Below the pieces are notes generated by a model. That model did not search any database, had not been told where the DNA came from, and saw only the letters and a program-made list of their open reading frames with translations. A stretch of DNA of 64,000 bases from Rhodobacteraceae bacterium Alg238-R152 (GTDB lineage: Bacteria; Pseudomonadota; Alphaproteobacteria; Rhodobacterales; Rhodobacteraceae). How positions within the stretch are numbered: the stretch's first letter is position 1; each line of letters opens with the position of its first letter. The position numbers were made by a program, and so were the translations under genes. Positions 28,075 through 37,461 of the stretch are shown here, piece after piece. Location of the stretch: positions 186,001 to 250,000 of the forward strand of contig UNRJ01000005.1 of NCBI GenBank assembly GCA_900537125.1. Direction: 5' to 3'.

Positions 28075-28108
28075 CAAAGGCGCCCACCACCTCGGGCGCC
28101 TTTGTTTA
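28075..28108 (+). terminator. Terminator after cpaB
   Basis: CAAAGGCGCCC and GGGCGCCTTTG form an 11-bp perfect stem with an 8-nt loop, followed by TTTATT. It isolates cpaB from cpaC, whose promoter should then lie in 28110-28280. Confidence 0.85.
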
Positions 28109-28282
28109 TTTGGCAATTGCCGCCACGACCATTTCCTTCCTGTGACACTTGTCCCACAGGCAAGCACCTCAACAACCCGCTCGAAACCATTGATTCTTGC
28201 AATATTTTGTCACTTGGCGCAGAGTGCTTGAAAATGTGGGCAAAAGACCCGCGAACCGAGGCGTGATCGAGAGGCAGGTCAC

Positions 28283-29686
28283 ATGACACTGAAAAGATTA
28301 TTTGGGGCGGCCCTATTGGGAGTCGCCGTTGGGGTTTTGCCAATTGTGGCGCCCCCGTCATTTGCAGATTCCCTGCGAGTGGTGCGAAGTGGCACATCTT
28401 CAACACTGAGTGTGCCAATGAACCGCGCCGTGGTGGTGGAAAGCGACGTTCCCTTTGCGGAACTGTCGATCGCCAACCCGGCCATCGCAGACATTTCGTC
28501 ACTGTCGGACCGCACAATCTATGTGCTGGGCAAATCGCCAGGTTTGACAACGCTGACCTTGTTGGATGCAACCGGCAAGCTGATCACCAACGTCGAAGTG
28601 CGCGTGGCTCCGGACCTGTCAGAGTTCAAAGAACGTCTGAAGCAGATCCTGCCCAACGAAACAATTGACGTGCGCACGGCCAACGACGGCATCGTGATGT
28701 CGGGCACCGTATCGTCCATTCAACGCTTGGAACGCGCGCTTGATCTCGCGGAACGCTATGCACCGGAGCGTGTGTCCAACCTGATGGTGGTGGGCGGCGT
28801 TCAGCAGGTGATGCTCAAAGTGCGCTTTGCAGAAATGCAACGTACTGTGGCCAAATCGCTCAGTTCCTCTGTTGCAATCTCAGGAAGCAATGGGCTGATT
28901 GAAACCGGCACTTGGCTTTTGGGCGACAACAGCCTGACCAACCCCGTGACCGCGTTCAAACCCAACGTCGAAGGCGGTGGTGTATTCCGCTTTGACGCGG
29001 GGGCCTTTGAAATTGGCATTATGCTAGAGGCCTTGGAAAAGAAAGGCATGGTCCGCACGTTGGCCGAGCCAAACCTCTCTGCCTTGTCCGGTCAGGAAGC
29101 CAAATTCCTGGCGGGTGGCGAGTACCCAATCCCGGTGGCGCAAGACGGTGGTGAAATCACCGTTGAATTTAAGCCCTTTGGCGTGGAGCTTAACTTTGTG
29201 CCGCGCGTCGTGGATGGCGACTTGATCAATCTGGAAATGGCCACAGCGGTGTCCGCACTGGATGAAGCCAACGGCTATACCGACGGAACATTGTCCATTG
29301 CAGCGTTTAGCCGCCGCGAAGCTTCCACCACGGTTGAAATGCGTGACGGTGAAAGCTTTGCCATTGCCGGCCTGCTTCAGGACAATTTCCTGGACAACAA
29401 CCAACAGCTTCCATGGCTTGGGGATGTGCCAGTTCTTGGCGCCTTGTTCCGCAGCGCGGATTATTCCCGATCCCAATCAGAATTGGTTATCATCGTGACC
29501 GCACATTTGGTGACACCGACCCGAGGCGAAGCGCTTGCCCTGCCGACAGATCGGATCAAGCCACCTACCGAGCAAGAGTTGTTTCTGTTTGGCCATGTCT
29601 CCGGCAACGTCAAACGACAAAAAGGCGCGGCGGGTGAGGTTGCCAAGCAAGACTTCACCGGTTCCTACGGCTACGTGATGGACTGA
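28283..29686 (+). CDS. cpaC: Flp pilus outer-membrane secretin CpaC (RcpA)
   Basis: 467 residues. Signal peptide (about 1-28), then the pilus-assembly N-terminal domain (LRVVRSGTSSTLSVPMNRA, IYVLGKSPGLTTLTLLD), a BON-like region, and the secretin domain (VMLKVRFAEMQRTVAKSLSS, MVRTLAEPNLSALSGQEA, LPWLGDVPVLGALFRSADY). It forms the outer-membrane pore for the pilus. It starts a new unit with the OmpA-like lipoprotein 14 bases downstream. Confidence 0.95.
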   Translation: MTLKRLFGAALLGVAVGVLPIVAPPSFADSLRVVRSGTSSTLSVPMNRAVVVESDVPFAELSIANPAIADISSLSDRTIYVLGKSPGLTTLTLLDATGKLITNVEVRVAPDLSEFKERLKQILPNETIDVRTANDGIVMSGTVSSIQRLERALDLAERYAPERVSNLMVVGGVQQVMLKVRFAEMQRTVAKSLSSSVAISGSNGLIETGTWLLGDNSLTNPVTAFKPNVEGGGVFRFDAGAFEIGIMLEALEKKGMVRTLAEPNLSALSGQEAKFLAGGEYPIPVAQDGGEITVEFKPFGVELNFVPRVVDGDLINLEMATAVSALDEANGYTDGTLSIAAFSRREASTTVEMRDGESFAIAGLLQDNFLDNNQQLPWLGDVPVLGALFRSADYSRSQSELVIIVTAHLVTPTRGEALALPTDRIKPPTEQELFLFGHVSGNVKRQKGAAGEVAKQDFTGSYGYVMD

Positions 29687-29700
29687 GGAGAGCCACAGAC

Positions 29701-30354
29701 ATGTTGAAAAAACTCGCTGCACTTGCCCTGCTACTAGCCTCCGCCTGCTCTGACGGAGACGGCAGTGTCGCCCCGTCTTGGGTGCGCGAATCCGGCTCCG
29801 TGGTTGACAGCGGCACCTTCGGGACCGCCACCGCAAACAACATTGGCATTCAGAACGGGGATCGCTCTTACGTTCTGAGCCTGGCCACCCGGTTTGCTGA
29901 AGAAGTCCCAACCATGGTGAACTTCAATTTCGACAGTTCGGTTTTGGACCAAAACGCTCGCACCGTCCTGCGTCAGCAGGCCGAGTGGATCCGCCAATTC
30001 CCGGAAGTGCGCTTCAAAGTCTACGGTCACACCGATGCTGTTGGCAGCAACACCTACAACAAATCGCTCGGTATGCGCCGGGCGCGTGCCGTTGTGTCTT
30101 ATCTGTCCAGCCAGGGCATCGGACGAGATCGGCTTGAAGCAGTTGTGTCTTTGGGCAAAACCCAACCGTTGGTCGCGACTCAAAACCGCGAACGCCGGAA
30201 TCGCCGCACAGTGACCGAAGTCACGGGCTTCGTTTCAGGCCATCCGAACATTTTGGATGGGCGGTATGCCTCAGTGGTATATCGCGAGTATATCGCAAGT
30301 GCCGTTCCGGCCGCAGGCATCACCGGCCTGGCGCTGGCAGGCGGCGGCGAATAA
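29701..30354 (+). CDS. OmpA-family lipoprotein in the tad locus
   Basis: 217 residues. The signal peptide ends in SAC (lipidated Cys16). The OmpA C-terminal peptidoglycan-binding domain (about 78-180) has NFNFDSSVLDQNARTVL, VKVYGHTD-like KVYGHTDAVGSNTYNKSLG and ERRNRRTV. It sits where other tad loci carry CpaD, another outer-membrane lipoprotein, so it may stabilise the secretin against the cell wall. A strong terminator follows. Confidence 0.9.
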   Translation: MLKKLAALALLLASACSDGDGSVAPSWVRESGSVVDSGTFGTATANNIGIQNGDRSYVLSLATRFAEEVPTMVNFNFDSSVLDQNARTVLRQQAEWIRQFPEVRFKVYGHTDAVGSNTYNKSLGMRRARAVVSYLSSQGIGRDRLEAVVSLGKTQPLVATQNRERRNRRTVTEVTGFVSGHPNILDGRYASVVYREYIASAVPAAGITGLALAGGGE

Positions 30355-30380
30355 AACAAGCCTTTTCAAGAAGATCCCTC

Positions 30381-30408
30381 AAAGCCGGCCTCTGGGCCGG
30401 CTTTTTTG
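30381..30408 (+). terminator. Terminator after the OmpA-like gene
   Basis: AAAGCCGGCC - TCT - GGGCCGGCTTTTTTG. It separates cpaC-ompA from cpaE and the downstream genes. Confidence 0.92.
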
Positions 30409-30643
30409 TTTCTCGAAACGATCTGCTGTTTTTCTGGGGATCGTCGCACAATACCGCACAATTTCGGCTTTTTGGCCCCAATGTTGCCCAAGTTGGGGGT
30501 GATGTTCATCTCCAAGGCAAAGTGTGTTTGGCGCGTGTCAAACCGCCCGCAGTCCCAAGGGACAAGGGCCAACTGTCAAAGAGAGGTGGGCACCTCTGCA
30601 CAACAACCGGCGCGGTTTGCGCCAGAGGAACTTGAGGCTGAAC

Positions 30644-31882
30644 ATGAGTAGCGACGCGCTGCAAACTGATCAAAATCCCATCCTGGCATGTACGATTTGC
30701 CGGGACGTGCAGAATTTTGAGCTTCTGATCGTGGATATGGAAGAGGCTCTTGGCGAACAGTGGGGGGACCTAGGGTTTGAGGACGCGATCCCTTTCATGG
30801 CGCAGCCGGAGGCCGAGCAGCTGGAATTCATCGCCATTGCCATGGACGACATGGATGAAGACTCGCTGGACAGTCTGACTGAGATCATCACAGAAGCGCG
30901 CAATCGCAACATCCGCACACTGCTGATCGCGGAGGATGTCACCCCGGCGTCCCTGCACACATTGCTGCGCCATGGTGCTGACGAATTTATCCCCTACCCG
31001 CTGCCACCTGGTGAATTGCAGGCCGCCATCGAAAAAATCCGCGCTGCGGCAAAGGCTGCTGACACCCCTGCGGCGTCGCAGGTAAAACTGGCCTCCTCTG
31101 ACGACTCACACGAAGGTGTGTTGATTGCTGTGCATGGCCTTGCAGGTGGGACCGGGGCGACAACTTTGGCAACCAACCTGGGTTGGGAACTGGCCACAGC
31201 AGGCAAAAACCCACCCAGCGTGTGCTTGCTTGATCTGGATCTGCAGTTTGGCACCATGTCCACCTATCTGGATTTGCCCCGCCCGGATGCTGTGTTTGAA
31301 TTGCTGACAGACACGGAAAGCATGGACAGCGAAAGCTTTGGCCTGGCTTTGCAAACCTATGAGGAAAAGCTGCACGTGCTCACGGCACCCGCAGAAATCA
31401 TTCCACTGGACCTTGTGAGCCCCGAGGACATCCAGCGCATGTTGGAAATGGCGCGCAGACACTATGACTATGTGATTGTCGATATGCCGTCGACATTGGT
31501 TCAGTGGTCCGAAGTGGTTCTACAAGCCGCCCACGTTTATTTCGCCACTATGGAAATTGACATGCGGTCCGCACAAAACGCCATGCGTATCAAGCGCGCA
31601 TTGCAGGCCGAAGATCTGCCGTTTGAAAAACTGCGCTACGTGATGAACCGCGCGCCCAAGTTTACGGATCTGGCCGGCAAAAGCCGCGTCAAACGTCTTG
31701 CAGAAAGCCTTGGCATTTCCATTGATCTGAACCTGCCGGACGGTGGGAAACAGGTCACCCAATCTTCTGATCATGGCCAACCATTGGCGCTCAGCGCGGG
31801 CAAAAACCCATTGCGCAAAGAAATCGCCAAACTGGCAGCCAGCTTACACGCGTTGGATCAGTCCAGCGACAAAGCCGCATAA
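30644..31882 (+). CDS. cpaE: Pilus localisation ATPase-like protein CpaE (TadZ)
   Basis: 412 residues. An atypical receiver-like N-terminal domain (about 15-135; ILACTICRDVQNFELLIV, RTLLIAEDVTPASLHTLLRH) precedes a MinD/ParA-type ATPase domain. The deviant Walker A is GGTGATT (168-174) with Ala where Lys is usual, as in many TadZ/CpaE proteins. VCLLDLDLQFGTMSTYLDLP is the Walker A'/switch segment. It positions the pilus machine at the pole. A GAGGCTGAAC site decides the start. Confidence 0.92.
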   Translation: MSSDALQTDQNPILACTICRDVQNFELLIVDMEEALGEQWGDLGFEDAIPFMAQPEAEQLEFIAIAMDDMDEDSLDSLTEIITEARNRNIRTLLIAEDVTPASLHTLLRHGADEFIPYPLPPGELQAAIEKIRAAAKAADTPAASQVKLASSDDSHEGVLIAVHGLAGGTGATTLATNLGWELATAGKNPPSVCLLDLDLQFGTMSTYLDLPRPDAVFELLTDTESMDSESFGLALQTYEEKLHVLTAPAEIIPLDLVSPEDIQRMLEMARRHYDYVIVDMPSTLVQWSEVVLQAAHVYFATMEIDMRSAQNAMRIKRALQAEDLPFEKLRYVMNRAPKFTDLAGKSRVKRLAESLGISIDLNLPDGGKQVTQSSDHGQPLALSAGKNPLRKEIAKLAASLHALDQSSDKAA

Positions 31883-31896
31883 AAGGGACCACCATT

Positions 31897-33372
31897 ATGT
31901 TCTCCCGTTACAAAAAATCCGATGCAAAGCCAGCCCCCGCAGTTGCCGAAAAGGCCGCCAAAGCACAGCAACCAAAGGCTGAGCTCAAAGCAGCTCCTGC
32001 CGCGACACCCAGCGCGGCCCCTGAGGCCAAAAAGGTAATGCGGCGTCCAATCGTCGAGAAAAAGGCCGGTGAAGTTGTCGCTGGAGACAAAGAGCGCCGC
32101 CGCAAAGAACGTCTTGGCGAAATCAAGTTGGAGCTGCACCGTGAGCTTCTGGACAACCTGAACCTTGCGGCTCTGGACAAGGCATCGGAGCGAGAGCTGC
32201 GCGCTGAAATCACCGCCATTGCAACGGAAGTGCTTCAGGAAAAGGCGATTGTTCTCAATCGCGAAGAACGCACCACCGTGTATCAAGAGCTGTATGATGA
32301 AGTGACGGGCCTCGGCCCGCTTGAAGCGCTTCTGAAAGATGAAACAGTCAACGATATTCTGGTGAACGGCCCTCAGCAGATTTTTGTGGAACGCGCCGGT
32401 AAGCTTGAGCTCACCGATATTGTGTTCAAAGACGAGCGTCACTTGCTGCGCATCATCGACAAAATTGTTTCTGCGGTTGGCCGCCGTGTCGATGAATCCA
32501 ACCCATATGTTGACGCCCGTTTGGCTGATGGCTCGCGTTTCAACGCCATGGTGTCCCCGATCGCGGTTGATGGCTCATTGGTGTCCATTCGTAAGTTCAA
32601 AAAAGACAAGCTTGGCATCGACGACCTGGTGAAGTTTGGCGCGTTTTCCGAGGAGATGGCCGCGTATCTTCAGGCTGCTGTTTCCACCCGCCTAAACGTG
32701 ATTGTTTCGGGTGGTACGGGGTCCGGTAAAACGACCACCTTGAACGCGCTCAGCTCGTTTATCGACAATGCCGAACGCATCCTGACCATCGAGGATACGG
32801 CGGAACTTCAACTGCAACAGACACACGTGGGCCGGATGGAAAGCCGCCCGCCCAACGTGGAAGGCAAAGGTGAGGTCTCTCCGCGTGACTGTTTGAAAAA
32901 CGCGCTGCGTATGCGCCCAGATCGCATCATCGTGGGGGAGACCCGTGGCGAAGAAGTCATCGACATGCTTCAGGCGATGAACACAGGCCACGACGGCTCG
33001 ATGACCACAATCCACGCCAACAACGCGCGTGACGGCATTTCCCGCTTGGAAAACATGATTGCCATGGCCGGTATCGAAATGCCGCTCAAGGCCGTGCGGT
33101 CCCAAATTTCTTCGGCTGTGAACCTGATTGTTCAGGCATCACGCCTGCAGGACGGCTCGCGCCGCATGACCTCGATCACAGAGGTCACCGGTATGGAAGG
33201 CGACGTTATTTCCATGCAGGAACTGTTCCGCTTCCAACGCACCGGACTGACGCCGGAAAACAAGATTGTCGGCCATTACACCGCCACAGGTGTGCGTTCG
33301 CACTATTCCGAGCGCTTCCGCCTCTGGGGATACGACCTACCTTCTGAAGTTTACGAACCGTCTGCGGGGTAA
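31897..33372 (+). CDS. cpaF: Flp pilus motor ATPase CpaF (TadA)
   Basis: 491 residues. Ala/Lys-rich N-terminal tail (1-60), helical region, then the VirB11/GspE secretion-ATPase core with GGTGSGKT (272-279), Asp box [23 protein letters not shown] and [13 protein letters not shown]. It powers pilus extension and retraction. AGGGA precedes the ATG. Fifteen bases separate it from cpaE; tadB follows six bases later, so cpaE-cpaF-tadB-tadC form one operon. Confidence 0.96.
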   Translation: MFSRYKKSDAKPAPAVAEKAAKAQQPKAELKAAPAATPSAAPEAKKVMRRPIVEKKAGEVVAGDKERRRKERLGEIKLELHRELLDNLNLAALDKASERELRAEITAIATEVLQEKAIVLNREERTTVYQELYDEVTGLGPLEALLKDETVNDILVNGPQQIFVERAGKLELTDIVFKDERHLLRIIDKIVSAVGRRVDESNPYVDARLADGSRFNAMVSPIAVDGSLVSIRKFKKDKLGIDDLVKFGAFSEEMAAYLQAAVSTRLNVIVSGGTGSGKTTTLNALSSFIDNAERILTIEDTAELQLQQTHVGRMESRPPNVEGKGEVSPRDCLKNALRMRPDRIIVGETRGEEVIDMLQAMNTGHDGSMTTIHANNARDGISRLENMIAMAGIEMPLKAVRSQISSAVNLIVQASRLQDGSRRMTSITEVTGMEGDVISMQELFRFQRTGLTPENKIVGHYTATGVRSHYSERFRLWGYDLPSEVYEPSAG

Positions 33373-33378
33373 TCAGAC

Positions 33379-34347
33379 ATGCCATTTTCTCCCGAACTCA
33401 TTGTCTATGGTCTTATTTTTGTTGGTGTCTTTGTCCTGGTCGAAGGCGTCTACCTAACCGTTTTTGGCAAATCCATCAGTCTCAACAATCGTGTGAACCG
33501 CCGCTTGCAGATGCTGGATAAGGGCGCCAAGCGGGAAGAAGTTCTGGACCAGCTCCGCAAGGAGATGAAGCAGCACGGCGAAAATCGTGGCATTCCACTC
33601 TATTCGGTGCTGGCGGAGAAAGCACAAAAGGCCGCGATTGCCTTCTCACCAATCCAGCTGATCTTCATGATGATAGCCGTTTCCGTATTTGCCTTTATGG
33701 GCCTCACGATTGGCACCCAGTCCGGCGTCCTTACCCGCGCAGCAATTGCGGTGATGATGGGTGTAGGTGGGGTCTATACTTGGGTTTCGATGAAAGCAGG
33801 CAAGCGCATTTCAATGATCGAAGAGCAGCTGCCTGACGCGATTGAATTGATGGTGCGATCCTTGCGTGTGGGCCACCCGTTTAACGCGGCCATTCAGATT
33901 GTTGCAAAAGAGGTCGACGACCCGCTGGCCACCGAATTTGGTGTAATCTCAGACGAGGCGGCCTATGGGCGTGACCTCGGTGAAGCCCTCAAAGACATGG
34001 CGGAGCGATTGGACATGCAGGATTTGCGCTTCCTTTCGGTTGCAGTGACCATCCAACAGCAATCCGGGGGTAACCTTGCCGAAATCCTCGCAGGTCTGTC
34101 CAAAGTGATCCGCGCCCGGTTCCGCCTGTTCCGTCGGGTGAAAGCCATCACCGCAGAAGCCAAATGGTCTGGCAAATTTCTGTCAGCTTTCCCGGTGCTT
34201 GCGCTGATCGCAATCAACGTGATGGACCCCCACTACTACGATGAAGTCAAAGATCACGCATTCTATATCCCCGGCTGTATCGCGGTAGGCGTGTTCTTGG
34301 GACTGAACCTCATCGTCATGAAAATCCTGACCAACATCAAAGTTTAA
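33379..34347 (+). CDS. tadB: Flp pilus inner-membrane platform protein TadB
   Basis: 322 residues: N-terminal helix (about 8-28), two helices near 92-135, a cytoplasmic type II secretion F domain (EEQLPDAIELMVRSLRVGH, ISDEAAYGRDLGEALKDMAE) and two C-terminal helices. TadB and TadC form the platform that couples the CpaF motor to pilin. It is six bases after cpaF and 12 before tadC. Confidence 0.95.
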   Translation: MPFSPELIVYGLIFVGVFVLVEGVYLTVFGKSISLNNRVNRRLQMLDKGAKREEVLDQLRKEMKQHGENRGIPLYSVLAEKAQKAAIAFSPIQLIFMMIAVSVFAFMGLTIGTQSGVLTRAAIAVMMGVGGVYTWVSMKAGKRISMIEEQLPDAIELMVRSLRVGHPFNAAIQIVAKEVDDPLATEFGVISDEAAYGRDLGEALKDMAERLDMQDLRFLSVAVTIQQQSGGNLAEILAGLSKVIRARFRLFRRVKAITAEAKWSGKFLSAFPVLALIAINVMDPHYYDEVKDHAFYIPGCIAVGVFLGLNLIVMKILTNIKV

Positions 34348-34359
34348 GGAGATCCTGCT

Positions 34360-35331
34360 ATGTCTATTTTGGAAGCCCTGAACATGATGTTGACCGACAT
34401 GTTTGGCCCACGTGGCCCGATGGTCGCGGTCATTGTGCTTAGCCTCTTCTTTGCTCTCTTGGTGGCCACCGGCATCATGGCACGCAAAGACGATCCAATT
34501 GCAAAGTTCAAAAAGGCGCAAACGCAAAAATCCAACCGGTCCAGCAAAGATGAACGCTTGCGCCGCAAAGGAGCCAACGCCAAGCTCGATAAATATAAAA
34601 CGTTTCTTGAACCACAAAGCGAGGAGGAACTCAGCTCTGTACGTCTCAAGTTGATGCAGGCTGGCTATCCGTCCCGCGACGCGGTGCGCGCGTATCACTT
34701 GGCCCAGATGGTATTGGGCATTGGCGGTCTGATCCTGGGTGTGAGCTACTTCATATTTGTAAAACAGACCGATCAATCCACCACGTCTGATATGCTGTTC
34801 TGGACACTTGGCCCTGGCGGCGTGGGCTATTTCATGCCCAAATATTGGGTCACCCGCCGTGTGGCGGAACGCAAAGAAGAAATCACCGCCGGCTTTCCAG
34901 ATTGTTTGGACATGATGCTTGTATGTGTCGAAGCGGGCCAATCTCTTGATCAATCCATTGTCCGCGTGGCTGGAGAACTGCGGGCCTCCTACCCTGCCCT
35001 GGCACAAGAATTTGAAATTGTTGCCCACGAGATGAAGGCCGGTAAGGAGAAATCTCAGGTTCTCGCAGACATGAGTGAGCGCTGCGGTGTACAGGACGTG
35101 TCTTCTTTTGTGACGGTTCTGATTCAATCGGCCTCCTTTGGTACCTCAATTGCCGAAGCGCTCCGGGTTTATGCCGGAGAGATGCGGGACAAACGCGTGA
35201 TGCGGGCTGAAGAAGCGGCAAACAAGTTGCCAACCAAGATGACATTGGCCACTATGATGCTCACTGTGCCGCCGCTGTTGATCATCCTGGTCAGCCCTTC
35301 TGTGATTGGGATCACCGCGCTCGGCCAGTGA
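34360..35331 (+). CDS. tadC: Flp pilus inner-membrane platform protein TadC
   Basis: 323 residues, same architecture as TadB: hydrophobic N-terminus, basic loop, T2SSF domain (AGFPDCLDMMLVCVEAGQSL, VLADMSERCGVQDVSSFVTV, FGTSIAEALRVYAGEMRDKR) and a terminal helix. An AAGGAG box precedes the ATG. It is followed after 28 bases by the first TPR lipoprotein. Confidence 0.95.
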   Translation: MSILEALNMMLTDMFGPRGPMVAVIVLSLFFALLVATGIMARKDDPIAKFKKAQTQKSNRSSKDERLRRKGANAKLDKYKTFLEPQSEEELSSVRLKLMQAGYPSRDAVRAYHLAQMVLGIGGLILGVSYFIFVKQTDQSTTSDMLFWTLGPGGVGYFMPKYWVTRRVAERKEEITAGFPDCLDMMLVCVEAGQSLDQSIVRVAGELRASYPALAQEFEIVAHEMKAGKEKSQVLADMSERCGVQDVSSFVTVLIQSASFGTSIAEALRVYAGEMRDKRVMRAEEAANKLPTKMTLATMMLTVPPLLIILVSPSVIGITALGQ

Positions 35332-35359
35332 GGCATAACGAGCAAAAAAGCGCCCCAAA

Positions 35360-35923
35360 ATGAACCACCTACGGGTTTTCACCCTGATGATATTAAGCTT
35401 TGCTTTAGCCGCCTGCGACCCAGGCGGCTTTGGCACATCAAATGACAGCCCCTTTGCCCCGGACGTCGATCATAGCGAGCCCGCAGTGGACGGCTTGTTG
35501 GTGGGCTGGCGCTTAATGGAAGCTGGCGAATACGACTTGGCCATGGACTCATTTGTCCGCGCAGGTGTGGAGCAAGGGCGCACACCTGACGTGCTTGCTG
35601 CGGTGGGAACCGTAAACTTGGTCATGGGACGTTTGGGACAGGCAGAGGAAATTCTTCGCGAGGCCATTGAGGCGGACAATTCACTGCCCGAAACGTGGAA
35701 CAACCTTGGGATTGTCTTGATGGAGCGCGGAAAATATGCCGAAGCAGAACAGATCCTGCGACGGGCTTACGCATTGGACAATGGCGAAAGTGACGCAATC
35801 CGCGATAATTTACGCTTGGCACTCGCAAATTCGAATCAACCGGTCTATGGTGATAAAAAAGAACAAGAATATAAATTGGTTCGACGGGGAAGCAGTGACT
35901 ACGTGATCCGCCCGACGCCATAA
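35360..35923 (+). CDS. TPR lipoprotein (TadD-like), first
   Basis: 187 residues. The signal peptide ends in the lipobox LAAC (Cys19). From about residue 45 it contains roughly three tetratricopeptide repeats (WRLMEAGEYDLAMDSFVRAG, AEEILREAIEADNSLPETWN, LGIVLMERGKYAEAEQILRR). TadD-type lipoproteins are needed for secretin assembly or outer-membrane localisation. It is related to the next gene in design but shorter. Confidence 0.88.
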   Translation: MNHLRVFTLMILSFALAACDPGGFGTSNDSPFAPDVDHSEPAVDGLLVGWRLMEAGEYDLAMDSFVRAGVEQGRTPDVLAAVGTVNLVMGRLGQAEEILREAIEADNSLPETWNNLGIVLMERGKYAEAEQILRRAYALDNGESDAIRDNLRLALANSNQPVYGDKKEQEYKLVRRGSSDYVIRPTP

Positions 35924-35955
35924 ATTGAGAGCAAAGAGCAGCAAAGGACGCAAAC

Positions 35956-36804
35956 ATGCGCCATCCTGTTTTGGGGACGATCTGTTTGGTCGGGCTTGTC
36001 ACATTGGCAGCCTGCGCCGACAAAGATGATGAAAGCGTTGAACGGGCCATTCAGGACGTAAACGCTGTGGATGAGACCAATCTGTCAGATGTGATGCTGA
36101 CGGTTGCTGATCCCAATGAAGGGATTTCCTATTTCCAGCGCACCTTGAAAGACAATCCAGGCCGGATTGATATCCAGCGTGGCCTGGCAGTGTCCTATGT
36201 GCGCGCCAAACGCTACACGGAGGCTGTGCCTGCCTGGAAACAGGTGACAAAGCACAAAGAAAGCACGGCCAACGATCAAGTAGACCTAGCGGATTCACAG
36301 ATCCGTGCTGGCCTTTGGGATGACGCGGAAAAAACCTTGGATGGTATTCCGCCAACCCACGAAACCTTCAAGCGTTATCGTCTCGAAGCCATGATTGCTG
36401 ACAGCAACAAAGAGTGGAACCGCGCTGACAGTTTTTATGAAATTGCGGCTGGCCTAACCACGCGACCTGCTGGTGTGATGAACAACTGGGGCTACTCCAA
36501 GCTGACTCGCGGCGACTATACCGAAGCGGAGCGCCTGTTTGGCGAAGCCATACGTCAGGACAGCACGCTGTTTACCGCCAAAAACAACATGGTTCTCGCC
36601 CGCGGCGCACAACGGCAATACACGCTGCCTGTGATCCCGATGGTGCAAACCGAGCGCGCACAGCTTCTGCACACATTGGCCTTGTCCGCGATCAAGCAGG
36701 GCGACACCCAAACTGGCAAAGTGCTCCTGCGTGAGGCGGTGGAAACCCACCCGCAACACTTTGAGGCTGCGGTACGTGCCTTGGATGCGCTCGAAAACAG
36801 CTAA
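35956..36804 (+). CDS. tadD: TPR lipoprotein TadD, second
   Basis: 282 residues with lipobox TLAAC (Cys20). TPR units cover about 60-275 (YFQRTLKDNPGRIDIQRGLA, WGYSKLTRGDYTEAERLFGE, LSAIKQGDTQTGKVLLREAV). Thirty-two bases after the first TPR lipoprotein and six before the prepilin peptidase. It may act as pilotin for CpaC. Confidence 0.9.
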   Translation: MRHPVLGTICLVGLVTLAACADKDDESVERAIQDVNAVDETNLSDVMLTVADPNEGISYFQRTLKDNPGRIDIQRGLAVSYVRAKRYTEAVPAWKQVTKHKESTANDQVDLADSQIRAGLWDDAEKTLDGIPPTHETFKRYRLEAMIADSNKEWNRADSFYEIAAGLTTRPAGVMNNWGYSKLTRGDYTEAERLFGEAIRQDSTLFTAKNNMVLARGAQRQYTLPVIPMVQTERAQLLHTLALSAIKQGDTQTGKVLLREAVETHPQHFEAAVRALDALENS

Positions 36805-36810
36805 GGTTTC

Positions 36811-37347
36811 ATGATGCAGGTCTCCAGCACATTTGCGCTCTGGGCTTTGATCCCGGCGCTGCCGCTTTGTGTCTACATCTTCTGGGTGGATATGAAGCAC
36901 AAGAAGATCAGCAACTTGTCCGTCTGGGCTTTGTTTGCGATCTTTGTGGTGGTGGGACTTGCCACTTTGCCAATCATGGATTTTGCTTGGCGTTTCGCCA
37001 ATTATGCGATTGTGTTTGCTGTGCTTCTGCTGATGTGGATGGCCCGGCAAGTTGGGGCTGGCGACGTGAAAATGGCGGCTGTTGCCGCGCTATACGTGAA
37101 CAAAGGTGATGCAAGCCACATGTTGCTCATTACCTTTGGTGCCATTCTTGTGGCCATCTTCGCCACCCTGATCATCCGCGCCACACCATTACGCAAATTG
37201 GCGCCTGATTGGGCAGCTTGGAAGTTAAAAGCCTCTGAGAACGACATCAATGTTGGCAAAGGCGATCAGATGACCATTCCGATGGGCACCGGCATTGGCT
37301 TGGCACTCTGTACTTATCTTTTGTTGGGCGTATTGCACGGTCAATAA
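36811..37347 (+). CDS. cpaA: Prepilin peptidase CpaA (TadV)
   Basis: 178 residues, about six membrane helices. Catalytic aspartates of the type IV prepilin peptidase family are D27 (FWVDMKHKKISN) and D85 (VGAGDVKM). The N-methyltransferase domain of PilD-type enzymes is absent, as usual for TadV. It should cleave the pilins after Gly14. Two consecutive ATGs at 36811; either may start. Confidence 0.93.
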   Translation: MMQVSSTFALWALIPALPLCVYIFWVDMKHKKISNLSVWALFAIFVVVGLATLPIMDFAWRFANYAIVFAVLLLMWMARQVGAGDVKMAAVAALYVNKGDASHMLLITFGAILVAIFATLIIRATPLRKLAPDWAAWKLKASENDINVGKGDQMTIPMGTGIGLALCTYLLLGVLHGQ

Positions 37348-37461
37348 ATCACATCCTCCATGATGCCGGCCTGATGCGGCCCCAAAAACGCCACCTTTTG
37401 ATTGTCTATGGAATGGAAACAGACCGGGGGCAATGTGCCCTCACTCAGGAGTGTTGCGTCG

